In this document: one piece after another, positions 49,558 to 61,570 of the stretch
Layout of the letters: every line of letters begins with the position of its first letter
Numbering within the stretch: position 1 is the stretch's first letter
DNA from: Cyclospora cayetanensis
Lineage: Eukaryota; Apicomplexa; Conoidasida; Eucoccidiorida; Eimeriidae
Length of the DNA stretch: 64,000 nt
Assembly (NCBI RefSeq): GCF_002999335.1
Contig: NW_020312081.1
Location: 186,001-250,000 of the forward strand
Direction: 5' to 3'
Program-made: the position numbers and the translations under genes
Notes under the pieces: generated by a model
Seen by the model: only the letters and a program-made list of their open reading frames with translations
The model's database searches: none
Told to the model about the DNA's origin: nothing

Positions 49558-52500
49558 ATGGGGGAGCATTCTGACATTTTAAGTCTCGAAAATTCTGCTA
49601 GCTTGCAGGACGATGCCGTTGGTGAGGAGATCCCATCTACTGGAGGCGCTATCCCGTATAGCGGAGTTTCTTCGTACCCGGCAGAGAGAAAAATTTGGCT
49701 GAGCAAAAGAGCACTCGGAGCTGTGCTTGTGCCAATTCTGCTGGGATTTGCCGTATATCATGGGTTTGGAAAGCAAGGCAGCAAGGCTGCCTTGCTAACG
49801 GAGGCGGGAGAGGACAGCATAGTACTAGGGATTCCAGGGTCGGACAAAGGGCTGGGGAATGCATATAATGGAGAGATAAATGATCAGAACCAAAATTTCA
49901 CTACAGAAGATGGATCGAAAGGTTTGGATGATCGGCGAGACAACGCCCATGCCAAGACGCTACTCACCTCTGCATCGGCACCCAACGCAACGGCCTTACC
50001 AAGAACGAATGCAAGTCAAGGTCAACAGGGCTCAACGGTTCAGGTGACACACATTGCCCTGGCTGACAATCGAACATCAACACAAACTCAGGACGAGCCA
50101 CACAGCAACAACGCTTCACCTGCGAATGGCAAAGGAGACGGTCCACAAGCTTTTGATGCAGGTGAGGAGAAAGGGCTAGGAACGGACGCTGAAAACACGG
50201 AAGGCATCAAACCTCTAGGGGGCAAGCTACTCATAGAACGTCAAGAAGTGCGTTCACCAGGTGCAAGACAGCGTCACATGGATAATAATAGAAAAAAAGT
50301 CACCTTCGCTTCAACGGACGAGCGTGATTTGAGCAAGGATTCAGCAGATGCGCTTGAGAATGGACACGGGGGTGTGCCAGGCCGGAGTGGTGACAGCGCT
50401 GGGAAACCTGAGCGCCCAAATTCGCTGCCTATCGGAAAGGTTCGAAGAAGTGATCGTGTAGCAGAAAAATCCCCTTTTATATGGGAGAATAAGGGCAGCA
50501 AGGATGGTAAGTTCCCTTCGGTGGACTCGTCTCTAGAAGCAAAAGGGCCACCAGTTGTGTCTGTGAATGGACAAGAGAACGTGCCAGGCCAGAGTGGTGA
50601 CAACGATCAGAAGGCTAATCCCCAAACTTTGCCGACTGACGGAGAGCTCCGAAAAGGTGGTCCTGTACCTATAGGATCCCCTGTGAGATGGGAGAATATT
50701 GGCAGCAATTATGGTAACATACCTTCACTGGAATTGCTTGAACAAGCAGAAAAGCCACCAGTTTCATCTGTGAATGGACAAGAGAACGTGCCAGGCCAGA
50801 GTGGTGACAACGATCAGAAGGCTAATCCCCAAACTTTGCCGACTGACGGAGAGCTCCGAAAAGGTGGTCCTGCACCTATAGGATCCCCTGTGAGATGGGA
50901 GAATATTGGCAGCAATTATGGTAACATACCTTCACTGGAATTGCTTGAACAAGCAGAAAAGCCACCAGTTTCATCTGTGGATGGACAAGAGAACATGCCA
51001 GGCCAGAGTGGTGACAACGACCAGAAAGCCCAGCACCCAACTTCGCTGATTGACGGACAGTCTCAAGCAGATGCTTACGCAAATATTGAACGCTACGGGG
51101 CAGGCTTACATTCTACCAACAGTGAAGTCTTCGGATCGAAAAAACGACCGTCTATTATTGTAGAGGAAGACTTGAGGGTATTCCCCCAGGATCCTGAAGG
51201 GTCTGAAGGCCTTGACGATCAAGTAGCTGTGGTACCCCATGCAAAATTGCCTGCTACTGCTGCAACTATAGGAGAGGATGCAACAGACCTAAATGTAAGC
51301 CATACTGTCAGCAGCAACAGCCCACCAGTTTTCCCTCCCAATGAAGAACTAACTTCTACGGCTACAAGTGTAGGGGTGGCTCCAACAACCGGGAATGTGG
51401 GCAATGACGTCAGCAGCAGAAGCTCTCTAGACGCGCTTCCCAATAAAGAACCGAATTCTGGTGCAACTGAGAAGGGGAATGCAGCGAACACGGATGTGGA
51501 AAATACTAGCGCCAGGAGCAGCCCATCAGTCGTGGCCAGTACTTCCAGGCCACTATTAGTGCCACATAATCCAATACAAGCCCCTAATGTTGCATCCATA
51601 GGAGGGGTTGCACCGGGCACAAATGTTGGCAATGATCTCACGAGCAACAGCCCATCAGCTGTGTCTTCAAATGCTACTACTGAACCTGTTGAGAAGGATG
51701 CAGCAAACAGCAATGTGGGCAATACTGGCAGTAGCGGCAGACGACTAGACGTGGCTAGCAATGGAGGGCTGGCAGCTACCGCTGCATCAAGAGAAAGAGA
51801 TGAAGAAGGGAGGAATGTTGGCAATAGTGTCAGTAACGCCAGGCCAGAAGACATGGCTAGCAAAAAAGGCTCACCAACCAGTCTTGCACCTGGAGAAAAG
51901 AGTGGGAATGGTCGAAATGGTGTCAATAGAGTCAGAAACGGCAGACGTCTTGATGGAGCTCGCAAAGGAAGCCCACCAACCAGTCCTACATCTGGAGGAA
52001 GGAACAGGACAGGAGGGAATGCTGGAAATGGAGTCACCAACGGCAGGCAACTAGACGAGGCTAGCGAAAGCAGCACGCCAACCAGTCGTCCATCTGGAAG
52101 AGAGGATGGCACACGCCTGAATGTTGGTAATGGTGTCAGCAGCGGCAGACGACTAGACGTAGCTAGTAACGGAAGGCTGGCAGCTACCGCTGCATTAAGC
52201 GAAAGAGATCAAGTAGGGAGGAATGTTGGCAATGGTGTCAGTAATGGCAGACTTCATGATGCGGTCCCCAGGAAACGCCCATCAACTACTCCACTTGGCA
52301 GAAGGGATGAGAATGATAGAAATGTTGGCAATGGTGTCAGCAACGACAGGCGTCTTGATGGGGCCTCCAGAAAAAGCTCGCCAAGCACTGCTCAACCTAG
52401 CAGAAGGAATGAGAGTGGTCGGAAGGTTGTAAATGGAAGTATCAACGACATCTCAAAAAACGTGGCTCCCAACAGAAGGCCGCCAACCAGTCTTGCGCCT

Positions 52501-52929
52501 GGAGGAAACGGTGTAAATGGCAGGAATACTTCAAATGGAGAGAGCAACAGCATCTCAGAAAATGTGGCTCCGAAAAAAAGCTCGCCAATCAAACCTGCAT
52601 CTGTAGGAAGGGATCGGATAGGAGGGAATGCTGGCATCGGTGTCAGGAATAGCAGGGCACTACACGCGACTCGGAATGAAGGTTCAATGGCTTTTACTGC
52701 ACTTACAGAAGAGAATACAACGAGCAGAAATCGTGCTGCCGGTGTCAGCAAGGCGTCGACATTAGATGTGGTTCGCAGCAGACGTCCAGCAGCTATTTTT
52801 GCTACTGTAGGAGAGGGTGATTTTGGCCAGTATGATGCCGATGGAGACCGCGGCAGGCTTCTAGACGAGGCTCGCAACGGAGGTATGGCAGCTATTTTCG
52901 CACCTACAAAAGAGCGTGTCATAGGCTAA
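49558..52929 (+). CDS. 1123-residue repeat-rich single-pass protein, unknown function
   Basis: One uninterrupted exon. Residues 1-49 are acidic and polar. Residues 52-70 (ALGAVLVPILLGFAVYHGF) form one hydrophobic helix preceded by Lys-Arg at 50-51, consistent with a signal anchor. The remaining 1050 residues are hydrophilic, disordered in composition, and built of repeats: about 2.4 near-identical 69-residue units (residues 335-500, with a diverged unit before them), then about 15 degenerate 34-residue units of the form NVGNGVSNGRRLDVAS... to the C-terminus. There are no Cys clusters and no catalytic motif. I do not recognise the family. The plan (short N-terminus, one helix, long repetitive exposed domain) suits a secreted or surface-associated lineage-specific protein. 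The repeat array continues past the stop in decayed form, so the present stop may be secondary. Confidence 0.8.
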   Translation: MGEHSDILSLENSASLQDDAVGEEIPSTGGAIPYSGVSSYPAERKIWLSKRALGAVLVPILLGFAVYHGFGKQGSKAALLTEAGEDSIVLGIPGSDKGLGNAYNGEINDQNQNFTTEDGSKGLDDRRDNAHAKTLLTSASAPNATALPRTNASQGQQGSTVQVTHIALADNRTSTQTQDEPHSNNASPANGKGDGPQAFDAGEEKGLGTDAENTEGIKPLGGKLLIERQEVRSPGARQRHMDNNRKKVTFASTDERDLSKDSADALENGHGGVPGRSGDSAGKPERPNSLPIGKVRRSDRVAEKSPFIWENKGSKDGKFPSVDSSLEAKGPPVVSVNGQENVPGQSGDNDQKANPQTLPTDGELRKGGPVPIGSPVRWENIGSNYGNIPSLELLEQAEKPPVSSVNGQENVPGQSGDNDQKANPQTLPTDGELRKGGPAPIGSPVRWENIGSNYGNIPSLELLEQAEKPPVSSVDGQENMPGQSGDNDQKAQHPTSLIDGQSQADAYANIERYGAGLHSTNSEVFGSKKRPSIIVEEDLRVFPQDPEGSEGLDDQVAVVPHAKLPATAATIGEDATDLNVSHTVSSNSPPVFPPNEELTSTATSVGVAPTTGNVGNDVSSRSSLDALPNKEPNSGATEKGNAANTDVENTSARSSPSVVASTSRPLLVPHNPIQAPNVASIGGVAPGTNVGNDLTSNSPSAVSSNATTEPVEKDAANSNVGNTGSSGRRLDVASNGGLAATAASRERDEEGRNVGNSVSNARPEDMASKKGSPTSLAPGEKSGNGRNGVNRVRNGRRLDGARKGSPPTSPTSGGRNRTGGNAGNGVTNGRQLDEASESSTPTSRPSGREDGTRLNVGNGVSSGRRLDVASNGRLAATAALSERDQVGRNVGNGVSNGRLHDAVPRKRPSTTPLGRRDENDRNVGNGVSNDRRLDGASRKSSPSTAQPSRRNESGRKVVNGSINDISKNVAPNRRPPTSLAPGGNGVNGRNTSNGESNSISENVAPKKSSPIKPASVGRDRIGGNAGIGVRNSRALHATRNEGSMAFTALTEENTTSRNRAAGVSKASTLDVVRSRRPAAIFATVGEGDFGQYDADGDRGRLLDEARNGGMAAIFAPTKERVIG
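50561..51060 (+). repeat. 207-bp coding tandem repeat
   Basis: Units at 50561-50767 and 50768-50974 are almost identical at the DNA level, and a partial third unit runs to about 51060. A diverged unit precedes them at about 50354-50560. The period of 207 bp preserves the frame (69 residues). The near identity of units 1 and 2, including silent positions, points to recent duplication. Confidence 0.95.
51270..52926 (+). repeat. 102-bp degenerate coding tandem repeat
   Basis: The best units begin near 51709, 51811, 51913, 52018, 52120, 52222 and 52320, with a period of about 102 bp (34 residues). Each opens with N(V/A)GN(G/S)V and continues with R(R/Q)LD and a Ser/Pro/Thr-rich half. Units toward both ends are more diverged. 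Confidence 0.88.
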
Positions 52930-53997
52930 AGGATTGGCAACGGTGTCGACAACGATAGCCCATTACACGTCTCTTGCAATGGATGTCTAGCTACTTTTCG
53001 TGCAGCCGTAGGAAAGCATGCAGCGGGCGAGCACCATGGCAGTTGTGTCGGCAGCAATAGCCACTCAGACGTGGCTCGAAACGGAGGTCCAGCCGGAGGT
53101 GCTGCGCCGAGAGGCAAGAGGTTGTGACAGCTGAAAACATTTTCAGTTCTCAGCAGTAGAAATCTACTACAAATTCTTCTTCAAGAAGGTCCAGGAGGTC
53201 TTGATGAACCTAAAGGAACGTGTGCGTGTGCGGCAGGAAAACTAGTAAGCACAATGCAATGTATAGATACTGCATATGGGCTGTCCTGCAGCAAGTGAAG
53301 CGCGTTTGTTATAGTTGCCAGGCGAGGTCAACTGGCACAACTGGCCCAATTATTGCTATGCGCCTTGTTGATTTTCCCCTAACGTAGGAAAGAGCAGCTT
53401 TGGTTGTACATACAGGAGAGGAGGCGACAGAAACGTGGTTCACAATGGAAGTGCAGCTACCATTTGTACAGCTTTAGGAGAAGATGCAACAGGCGAGGAT
53501 CTTAGTTCCGGTGTTCGCAGCAGCAATTCACCAGACGTTCATCGCAAAACAGGTCCAGCAAGTGTTTGTGCATATAGATGAGAGGCTGTGGCAGGCAGGC
53601 CTGCTACCAAAGCTCGAGCCACCCGCAGCTCGCTAGACGATAGTATAAAAGAAAGGCTATAGCAGCTGGTCCAGCAGAAGGAGAGGATGTGAGAGGCGCG
53701 GGTGCTGGCAACGCTTGAGGCACCCGCCATCCACTAAAGTCGACTGGCAAAGAAGGAGAAACTGCTGCTCTTGAAGATGGAGAAGAGGATGTGATAGGTG
53801 CGGATGTTGGCATCACTGGAGGCATCAACAGTCTACTAAACGCCCCTGACGAGGATACCGGTCCAGCAGCTGTTCATTCAAATAGAGGAGAGATAGTGGT
53901 GGGCATATGTGTTGCCAAAGCTCGAGGCACCATTCATCTAGCAAAATGTGCAGGTCAAGTAGGCATTCCAGGATACAGTGCTGAAAAAATTGGATAG
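52930..53997 (+). pseudogene. Decayed continuation of the repeat-rich protein
   Basis: Immediately after the TAA at 52927-52929 the same frame stays open for 65 codons, to TGA at 53125-53127, and still reads as the 34-residue repeat (for example IGNGVDNDSPLHV and GSNSHSDVARNGGPA). From about 53390 to 53990 further copies appear in shifting frames with stops, including GADVGITGGINSLLNAP at about 53800. The array therefore once extended about 1 kb further, or decayed copies were left when the current stop arose. Stop-codon readthrough for the first 65 codons is possible but unsupported. Confidence 0.65.
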
Positions 53998-56900
53998 TAT
54001 TTGCTTAGTGTGTGCGTGTACGGGTCAGTAGCTTTTGCACTTCACACATCCCAAGTTGATTTCGTGCTTTTAGTTGATGGAGCGAAAAGCGCATGTATGG
54101 AAGGGATAGGGAAGTATTGAATGCTTTCTCAGCCTGGTGAATAGTGGTTGAGGCATGGATCTTGTGAGTTATCAGCCAGCTTGATTAAAATGCTGGTCAT
54201 CCATATTTTTAACCCATGGGATAACCGTCGGAATGGTTCAGTGTTGAAGCAACGCCTAGGAGACGTAATGTGATGCTCGAATGGTAGCTGAGGGCGTTGG
54301 CATGCTCCGTGCACCACGTACGTTCAAGAGCTATCTGTTCGTCGTCGTCGTCATGTCCACGGTAACGCAAAGTATAACAAGCGCCAACTATCCCCAGACC
54401 GTCATCCCGTCGACGCAATTTTTTCCAGGACCAGCCGCCTATCTGATCAAGCCTGCCTTCCTCTAACATTCCAAGAATGGGAGTCAGCTCCGAAATTCCT
54501 GAGCCAGTGCCAACAAAGCCGCAGGACAAGCTTGTCCTTGCCGGTACAGGTTACAAGTACCCTAAGACTGCGCGCAGCACTGTTTCTCCAATCACCCTCA
54601 TATATTGTCTATAGGGGGTGCAGTCCGTTTAATTAAGAGGTCACCGACTCTTAGCTATTTTTCTCCACCAGGCTCAAGCAGTCAAAATGGATATCTTCCA
54701 TACTGTTGCTAGCGGCTTCTGCTGCACTCTCAATTCCTGGTCCGCATTACTGGTCGCTTGTGATCGGGATCCACGGTTATCTTTGCTTGAATAAATGTTT
54801 AATTTCCTGGTGAGCACGTTTATTACATTTATTCCCCAGACGCTTTAACGGGCAGACTGATTGGGTTGTACAAATTCAAGTACAAGCTTAGTGTGTGTAC
54901 ACTTTCTAAGAGAATCAATATATTTTGCGCCTTTTCCATGCTAAAATTTTGAAGCGTCTCTGTCAGCGTCGAAATTAACTAAACAAGCAAGAGTATCCTA
55001 TTTCCCCACGATCAGCAATTAGTTCAGTAGACCCAGATTTAGCTTTAATGCAGAGCATCATAGAATCCTTAACCATCATGTAAAGGCCTATGGTTATGCA
55101 GCAGCGCCATCTTTGAAAGACGCCATTTCGGATATCTCAGTGGGGCGCGTAGCTCACCTATTTCAGGACCAAGAAGACGGCATGCCTTCTATCACGGCGC
55201 TGGTTCAGCTAACACACCTAAGCAGCCTGTACGTACAAATGCTTTAAAAGGCAGTGCTGTAGCAGTTCAAAGTGCATCCCATGCAATTAGAAAAACGTAG
55301 AACATAGCTCTCTCCTAAAACAGTAGTCTTTAGCCGGTACTTTGCTTGTATTGTGGTGTTTTCCTAAGCGTTTTCATTCTCCAGTGCAGTATCTGCAGCC
55401 AATGTAAAGATTAACTGCTTAAAGGCAAGCGTCCTTAATTGATACGCATCATAGGCTGACTAATACAGATGCTTGCTCGTGTATTTCAGTGTGCTCATTT
55501 TCCTTCTGCTCGTTTCCATTGATTCTTATGAGTCCCGAAGTACACAGAATCTTGCTCCTGTGTTGTCTTCTGCGCTTCTGTGGGCTTATCCGCATTCAGG
55601 CCCCTCGCCGCTCATGACAAGCTGTCAATATCTTCTTGTAGCAGCCCCCATATTCCTTCACCGCTTATGAGCCACCAAATACACGCCAGCATCTTCAAAA
55701 GGCCTGCAGGTGGACAGACCCCAAAGCGCGCAAAAGAAAAAGGATTAAATATCGTATCATTTGGAAGTTTTTTAGTTGTCAAGGCATTTTTGGCAAGGTC
55801 GTAGGAGACTCACTGTCCTACTTTTCCCTCGTTGTCTGTACATTCATTCCATCAACTCCCCCAGGCCTTTTAAAGAACTATAACACACCAAGAGGTTTTT
55901 AGAGGTTGCAGAAAACGCTTTGCTGCCCTCGTCAGCAAACTCCTGTGGCCGCAAACAGCTTCCTAAGCAAGTTGTGGTCTAGCACATCCAGAGGGGGATG
56001 CTGTATCGAACCCAATTTTAGGCGTTCCAGCCAAAATCATAGACTACGCGTGTTAAAGCATCAGCAAATATCTGTATTTGGCACTGCTTTCCGCAGCGTG
56101 AGGTGCCGGCTCTCATATCGAAGGAGCCTCACTGAAGACCTAATTTTGTCTTCTGGGCACACTCTGAAGCCACGTACGGTAAAGGGAAATTAGTGAGCAT
56201 ACAATTCACAGTCTGGGCAGGTATTTTTATTTGAGTTTTGTACCAAGCAAGCTGTCCTCAGCTCATGCTCACGCAGTCTTTCCACTTGTGAGTATGAGGT
56301 TACACAAGTGTGTCTATATGTGTTTGTTCATTTACTTAGCAGGAATCGGGTTCTGCGTTTTCTGCACACGGCTGCCGTATGCAGCTGGACTTTCTAAAAG
56401 AAATTCAGGCATGGTAATTTACTGAATAATGAAGGAAGTCTAAACTTCTAACGCCGTGACCTGCGACGCATGCATACTGCATTGTTGCGCACTTAAAGTA
56501 ACTAGCACATAAAGGGCTACAAGCAAACTCGAGCACATTCGTCTTTCGGTGTACACCCGAACAGGTGGCGTGTTCTACCGCAGTTCCTGTAGAGCGGTTA
56601 CAGCACACTGTGTATGGCGCCTCTGGAGGATGAACAGCGGATCAACTACGGTGATCATATGCAGCTGCATAGTGTGAGCTAGAGGGACCTTGGCAAGTCA
56701 TTGATTGGGCCTTTGAGGTTAGTGAAACTCTGGCTGAGTGCTCATGCATGATTATTTGGAGAATATCAGGCAGTCTGTAATTTACTTGTACATGTAGCTA
56801 TGTGTGCGCACTAAACTTACTATCCGGTGGCTTCCTTCTGTATCTTGCGTACATATCTAGCCATGTGGATTTGTAATATGCTGTTTTTCCGGTGCGTTCT

Positions 56901-59900
56901 TCGGCATGGGCTACTTGAGGCATTCCGTTATGTTAAAGGTCTACAGCGTTTACAGCCTTATCAGGAATAGAGCCTACTTCAAACAGAAGGCGTAGGGTAG
57001 TCTATACAGAGCATTTTCTTTGCTATTATGCATGGGCAGTGATGTTCCACTATAGTCTGCGAGACGTAGCAACTTTGCCAACGCGCATTACCATACATTC
57101 AAATCACTGCTTCCCAGTAGCTCCTTCATTGAATTAATAAGCAATACCTCAGACCATTGTAAACCACCTTGAACAGAATAATGGGCTTCGGTCACCGTTA
57201 GTCCACAATAGCTGAAATCGAATTTTAGAGTCCGTACAAATTTGTCTAAATCATGATTATATGAATTTCAGCTGGATCTTCTTAGTGATTTTAACATGTA
57301 CAAGCTCTCTGAATTATCTAAGATGCTGACTTTATTGAAAATGTGTCAGCTTGTTGGAAAGCATCTGCAAGCCTTGGCGGCAATTCTCACCAAAAGACAT
57401 ATCACTGCATCCTTATGGTTTCTGCGAATAAAAAATACTTTACATGGCTTCGTCCGTATCGCCGGGCTTTCCCAAAACATGGTGATGTAGGTGTACTCAG
57501 TTGAGCGGAGTTCAGAACTGTATCCAAATAAGGAACTGCAATCTCCCCGGCTTTTCTGTTGCACCTGCCGTCCAAAGCAATTAAAGGGAAGCAGCATAAA
57601 GTCACATCGTCCACGGAGCAGCTTGTGAAAGCCAGCGCGCGTGAAGCCCACGAGCAGTGTAGTCACCTATTCCCATTTTCTCTGTCTGTAAAATGGCTAG
57701 TGTACCTGATAATTTACCAGAAGGCTCTTCATGCAGAAGAACTTACGTACAGTGCATCAGTGGCCATTGTGGGCCTAAACGTCGATCTTTCTGTATTTCT
57801 AAGGGAACAATTACTCGTAAGTGTACGTATATGTTTCAGTGTGTTCGTATCTGTGTTCCACCGGATCCAAAAGTGAGACCATGATATCCTTTTAGGGGCC
57901 ATACCATTTCTATTTCAGTAACACTGGTATGGAGCCTGCTAGTCCCACTTCCAGTAATACGTGGCATGCATGCGAAAAACGCAAGGCACTAAGTGAAATA
58001 TGTGAAAATGCGAACTGGTGCTTTGGTAACTGATACCGTATTGGCTGAAGTAGGCCAAAATGACATAATGCAAGTACCTTGCGACGCTCTCAAAGCAGGA
58101 GCTAGCTTATAGCTGGATTTCGATGCTAGTTGACCTAAATGCAGTCACTTTAGAGCTCGAACAGAGTCTAAGTAAGCTATCAAATTAGTTGAGTTGCGTC
58201 ATATCAAGCATTGCTACGACTTGCTGCACTGCGTGGCAAATTCCTCCCATTGTGAAACCCCGTACCTGCTTTACGGTTTGTTGAAACAGGAAGAATGTCT
58301 GGTAGTGCCAGGTAAATGCATCTTCGTCTGTCAAGTTGTTCTTTCCCTTTCGCAAATTGCTTCAAAACTTACGGCAGGAGGAATTCGAACAACAGTATCA
58401 TGGCGAGTAATGTGCTACACAACGGTACTGGACATGTTGAAATATGTGGGCACAGTTGGAAAAGCCAGTATGCAGATTACTTGTGCTGTACTTCAGGACC
58501 TACAAGGCTTGCCACTCAGGAGACCGAGCCTTGATTTTACCACACGTAAAATATCTGATTAGGAATCTTAGACAATATCCAACCATGTTTTTGTGTTTAA
58601 CCAGCAAACCATTCTTATGGGGCAGGGCTTTGCATAAAACCCGAATATTTTTGTGGTGGACAACACCATGTGGCTAGTACAAGCCAGATACACACGGAAA
58701 ATGTCCCTTTAGGCGGCACAGCTGCTAGCAAGGCAGAATTGTTACAAAAAGAAACAAGAACAAGGCAGTCAAACCCTTTAACTTTAAGGCTCGACACCTG
58801 CAGTGGTCTGTTCTAATAAGCAAGTGAAAGGTTTCATCTATCCAGATAGCTCCCATTCATTCATTTCGTTGGACACAAAGTTGAATGCAGGTGCCAGGAG
58901 GATACCGTACTAAATAGTCAGCTGGAGTAAAACTGACACAAAGTCGGTGTAGTGACCTTCCCAAAGCCTGGCTATTTACAATCTTTCCGTCTGTATAATG
59001 GATCTAAAGAGGGATACCTTAAAGATAAGATTCAGTTGATAGCCTTGTTACGGCTCTATTGCAGTCAAACCCTAGTCGCTAGGCTACCCAGTAAATGTGC
59101 CCAGTCGTTTTCGTTTCCCCCTTTCGGATGATCGTTTTTAGATATAGTACTCGTCGAGTTTCTCTCAATCAGCATTTACAGTTGGCTGGTGCCCTTCAGG
59201 TCTTCAGATTAACCACCACGTATGCTGTACTTCATGTTCTAGTAGGTGCCAACGAATGTTGGTTATCTAAAGTTCACCCTGGACAAAACATGGTAGTCTG
59301 CCGAGCTTATTTATTTGCTATGTGTATTTTAGTAGAGAATTGTGGCGTCGAAGGAAACTTGAATTTTTTGATAGAGGCGCCCCATCAAATACAGAAAATT
59401 CACCGATGAAGTAGCATCCACTTTCACTGCGCATCCTGGAGGTCGCTTCTTCTCTCAGATGCCTACATGAAAAGTGCCTATCCATCCTATATTTTGGCAT
59501 CATGCATTAAGTACGGAATTCCGGCATTACAGCAGAAACAGGCACCATCTTAGCTCAATACGCTTGGCAGGGAACCGCTTTACACCTTTAGAGTCCGGGT
59601 GAAGGCATTTTCAACCTTCTCCACTCAACACTCAGCCTTCCTCTTTGCACGGCCCAATTAAGAAGGGTGAAATATGTAAGAAATGCGTACCCCCGATTTC
59701 GCGTCCATGTCTACGCATTTTCGCGCAAACTGCAACACAGTACCACTGGCATTTTCCCAGTGCACGAAAGTCTACCTCAGGATACCCGTACAACCAAACT
59801 TCTGCCCTTTGTTCTCCCTCTGGTCAATGCATGCTTGTGGCGAAGTCCAGATATGCAAGGGGAGAATAATCGTGTCCGAGCACATAGCCCATATATATTT

Positions 59901-60939
59901 TGTAGTACTTTTTCTAGGAGGCCCTAGTTTGCTCTTCGTCCGTTCGTCCGGCTGCACTCATTGCCTCTGTTGTTCCTTGGCCTTGTAACAATGGGCGCGT
60001 TTGGCTTGCTCCCTAAGACAGCTTCATGAACTTTTATTGTGGGTTGACACATCGCTTTATCCGAATTGAGGAAGCGATTCTGCTGCAACAGCTCTACTAA
60101 ATGGCCCGGCCGCGTTCCACTGGGATATGAGAATGGCAGAACGAGGTGCCGATGCTTCCGAGACATAGGTAACAGCGTATGCATCTGAATGGCTTGTGGA
60201 AACACTTTTCACCAGTACCACAATACTGCAGCAGAAGATCTTAAGTGAAAAGGAAAAATGCATTGACGTTCGACCCTCACACAAGGACCTAACTGTGACC
60301 CAGATACACTTGCAACAGCTTACACCCAATCCCTCCTCCTAGTATTCGCCCCGGAGTGGCTCCTTGGTCCTCAGGACAAGGTAAGTATACATACTCTCAC
60401 TTCATTGATTCCTGTATGTGTTCCGATTAAGGGCCATATATATGCGACGGTTTAGTTGGTTGCAGCTGCTTGGCTGTTCACACACCACTCATCTGAGCCT
60501 TCAGATGGACGTGGGCCTTTTTGGACGAAATTTGTATTAGCGCTGTGGAAAGTATCCCCGCTTTTTAATTGGCGCGTTATGAGCTTATGAGATGTATGAC
60601 AAATATCACCTTTTGGCTACAGCGGTCGATGGGTAGGGTCGTGTTGGCTTGGTCGCTACTTTATTAGTGTGCGTATCTTTCTTACTTTCGATTTAGCTCC
60701 GGCAACTGGTGCACAAATTTCTCATGTGTACTGTGTTCTGCGTTTTTCTCCGGCTGGGGAGTGCCGAAAGGGCGGTATCTCCTCTGCTGTCGTGCATGCA
60801 GCTGGTCTCGACGTACATGCACAGACTACGATAACTCGTGCTTTGAAGCGAGGGAGAGCGGGGGGCAGGAAGATGCAGCGGACCAACGGATAGTTCATCG
60901 GCTTTTACCGCGCTACTCAACTGAACTAGCCTTAGTGAG
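53998..60939. other. Gene-poor region
   Basis: Nearly 7 kb without a supported gene on either strand. Short open stretches occur (for example 54209-54529 and 57346-57666, both minus) but show no domain, splice pattern or clear repeat relation. Old retroelement sequence is likely, given the LTR pieces that follow, but I could not align it by eye. Confidence 0.5.
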
Positions 60940-61570
60940 AAATTGAGTAATTTGTTTTCTTGTTCGTACATCCTATTCCTCGCAGGGTATTAACTCCACA
61001 CAGGAAGACTTAATGTGTACGTCCGAGCTAGGTTATATGTCCAACTACCTGTGAATGCTAGGAGTGTATAGAGAACGCAGCACAACACAACTCCAGCTAT
61101 ATCTCTATCCTCGTGTAGGAACTCTGAGTAGCGTGGGCAGTTAAAGCGGGAGGGGAGAGGGGCGTTCCTGTGTAGAAACGCTCAGTAATCCTCTTGATTT
61201 TTCATCAAGTTTGGATAAAGTGCCTCCCTGCGGAGACCTTATATGGAGCGGTATAGCTGATATCCCACTGAATGCACAGCCAGTCGACGAGCGGAGAACA
61301 TGTGCATCGCACCATGCAGTGCTACCAACTGTTCCTCAAAAGAACTTCCGCCTTCCCCTCCACGCAATACTCAGAGCTCCAGATGTGATAAAAGAGAGTC
61401 AGCTAGGGTGCTTTTAGCTGCGGTCTTTGTGCACCCCGACCATTCACTGCTATTCGCACTTACCATTTGGCGTACACGCACACAGCATTGCGTCTTCCTG
61501 TCTGGAACTAACAGGGCTATGCAAAAATGAGTGTATACGAACACGCATGCAGACTGATCAATTGCTGAGT
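60940..61570. mobile_element. Two opposed LTR-like fragments
   Basis: Bases 60940-61140 match the plus-orientation LTR family (TCGTACATCCTATTCCTCGCAG and GAACTCTGAGTAG-type words). Bases 61390-61570 match it in reverse (core complement gtcagctagggtg near 61400), with the shared leader words at 61290-61390. They appear to be ends of two different insertions meeting head to head. Confidence 0.5.

Noticed and set aside
57346..57666. Possible reverse transcriptase remnant on the minus strand
   Set aside because: A few residues resemble the RT finger region, but the motif order and catalytic residues could not be found, so the similarity is too weak.
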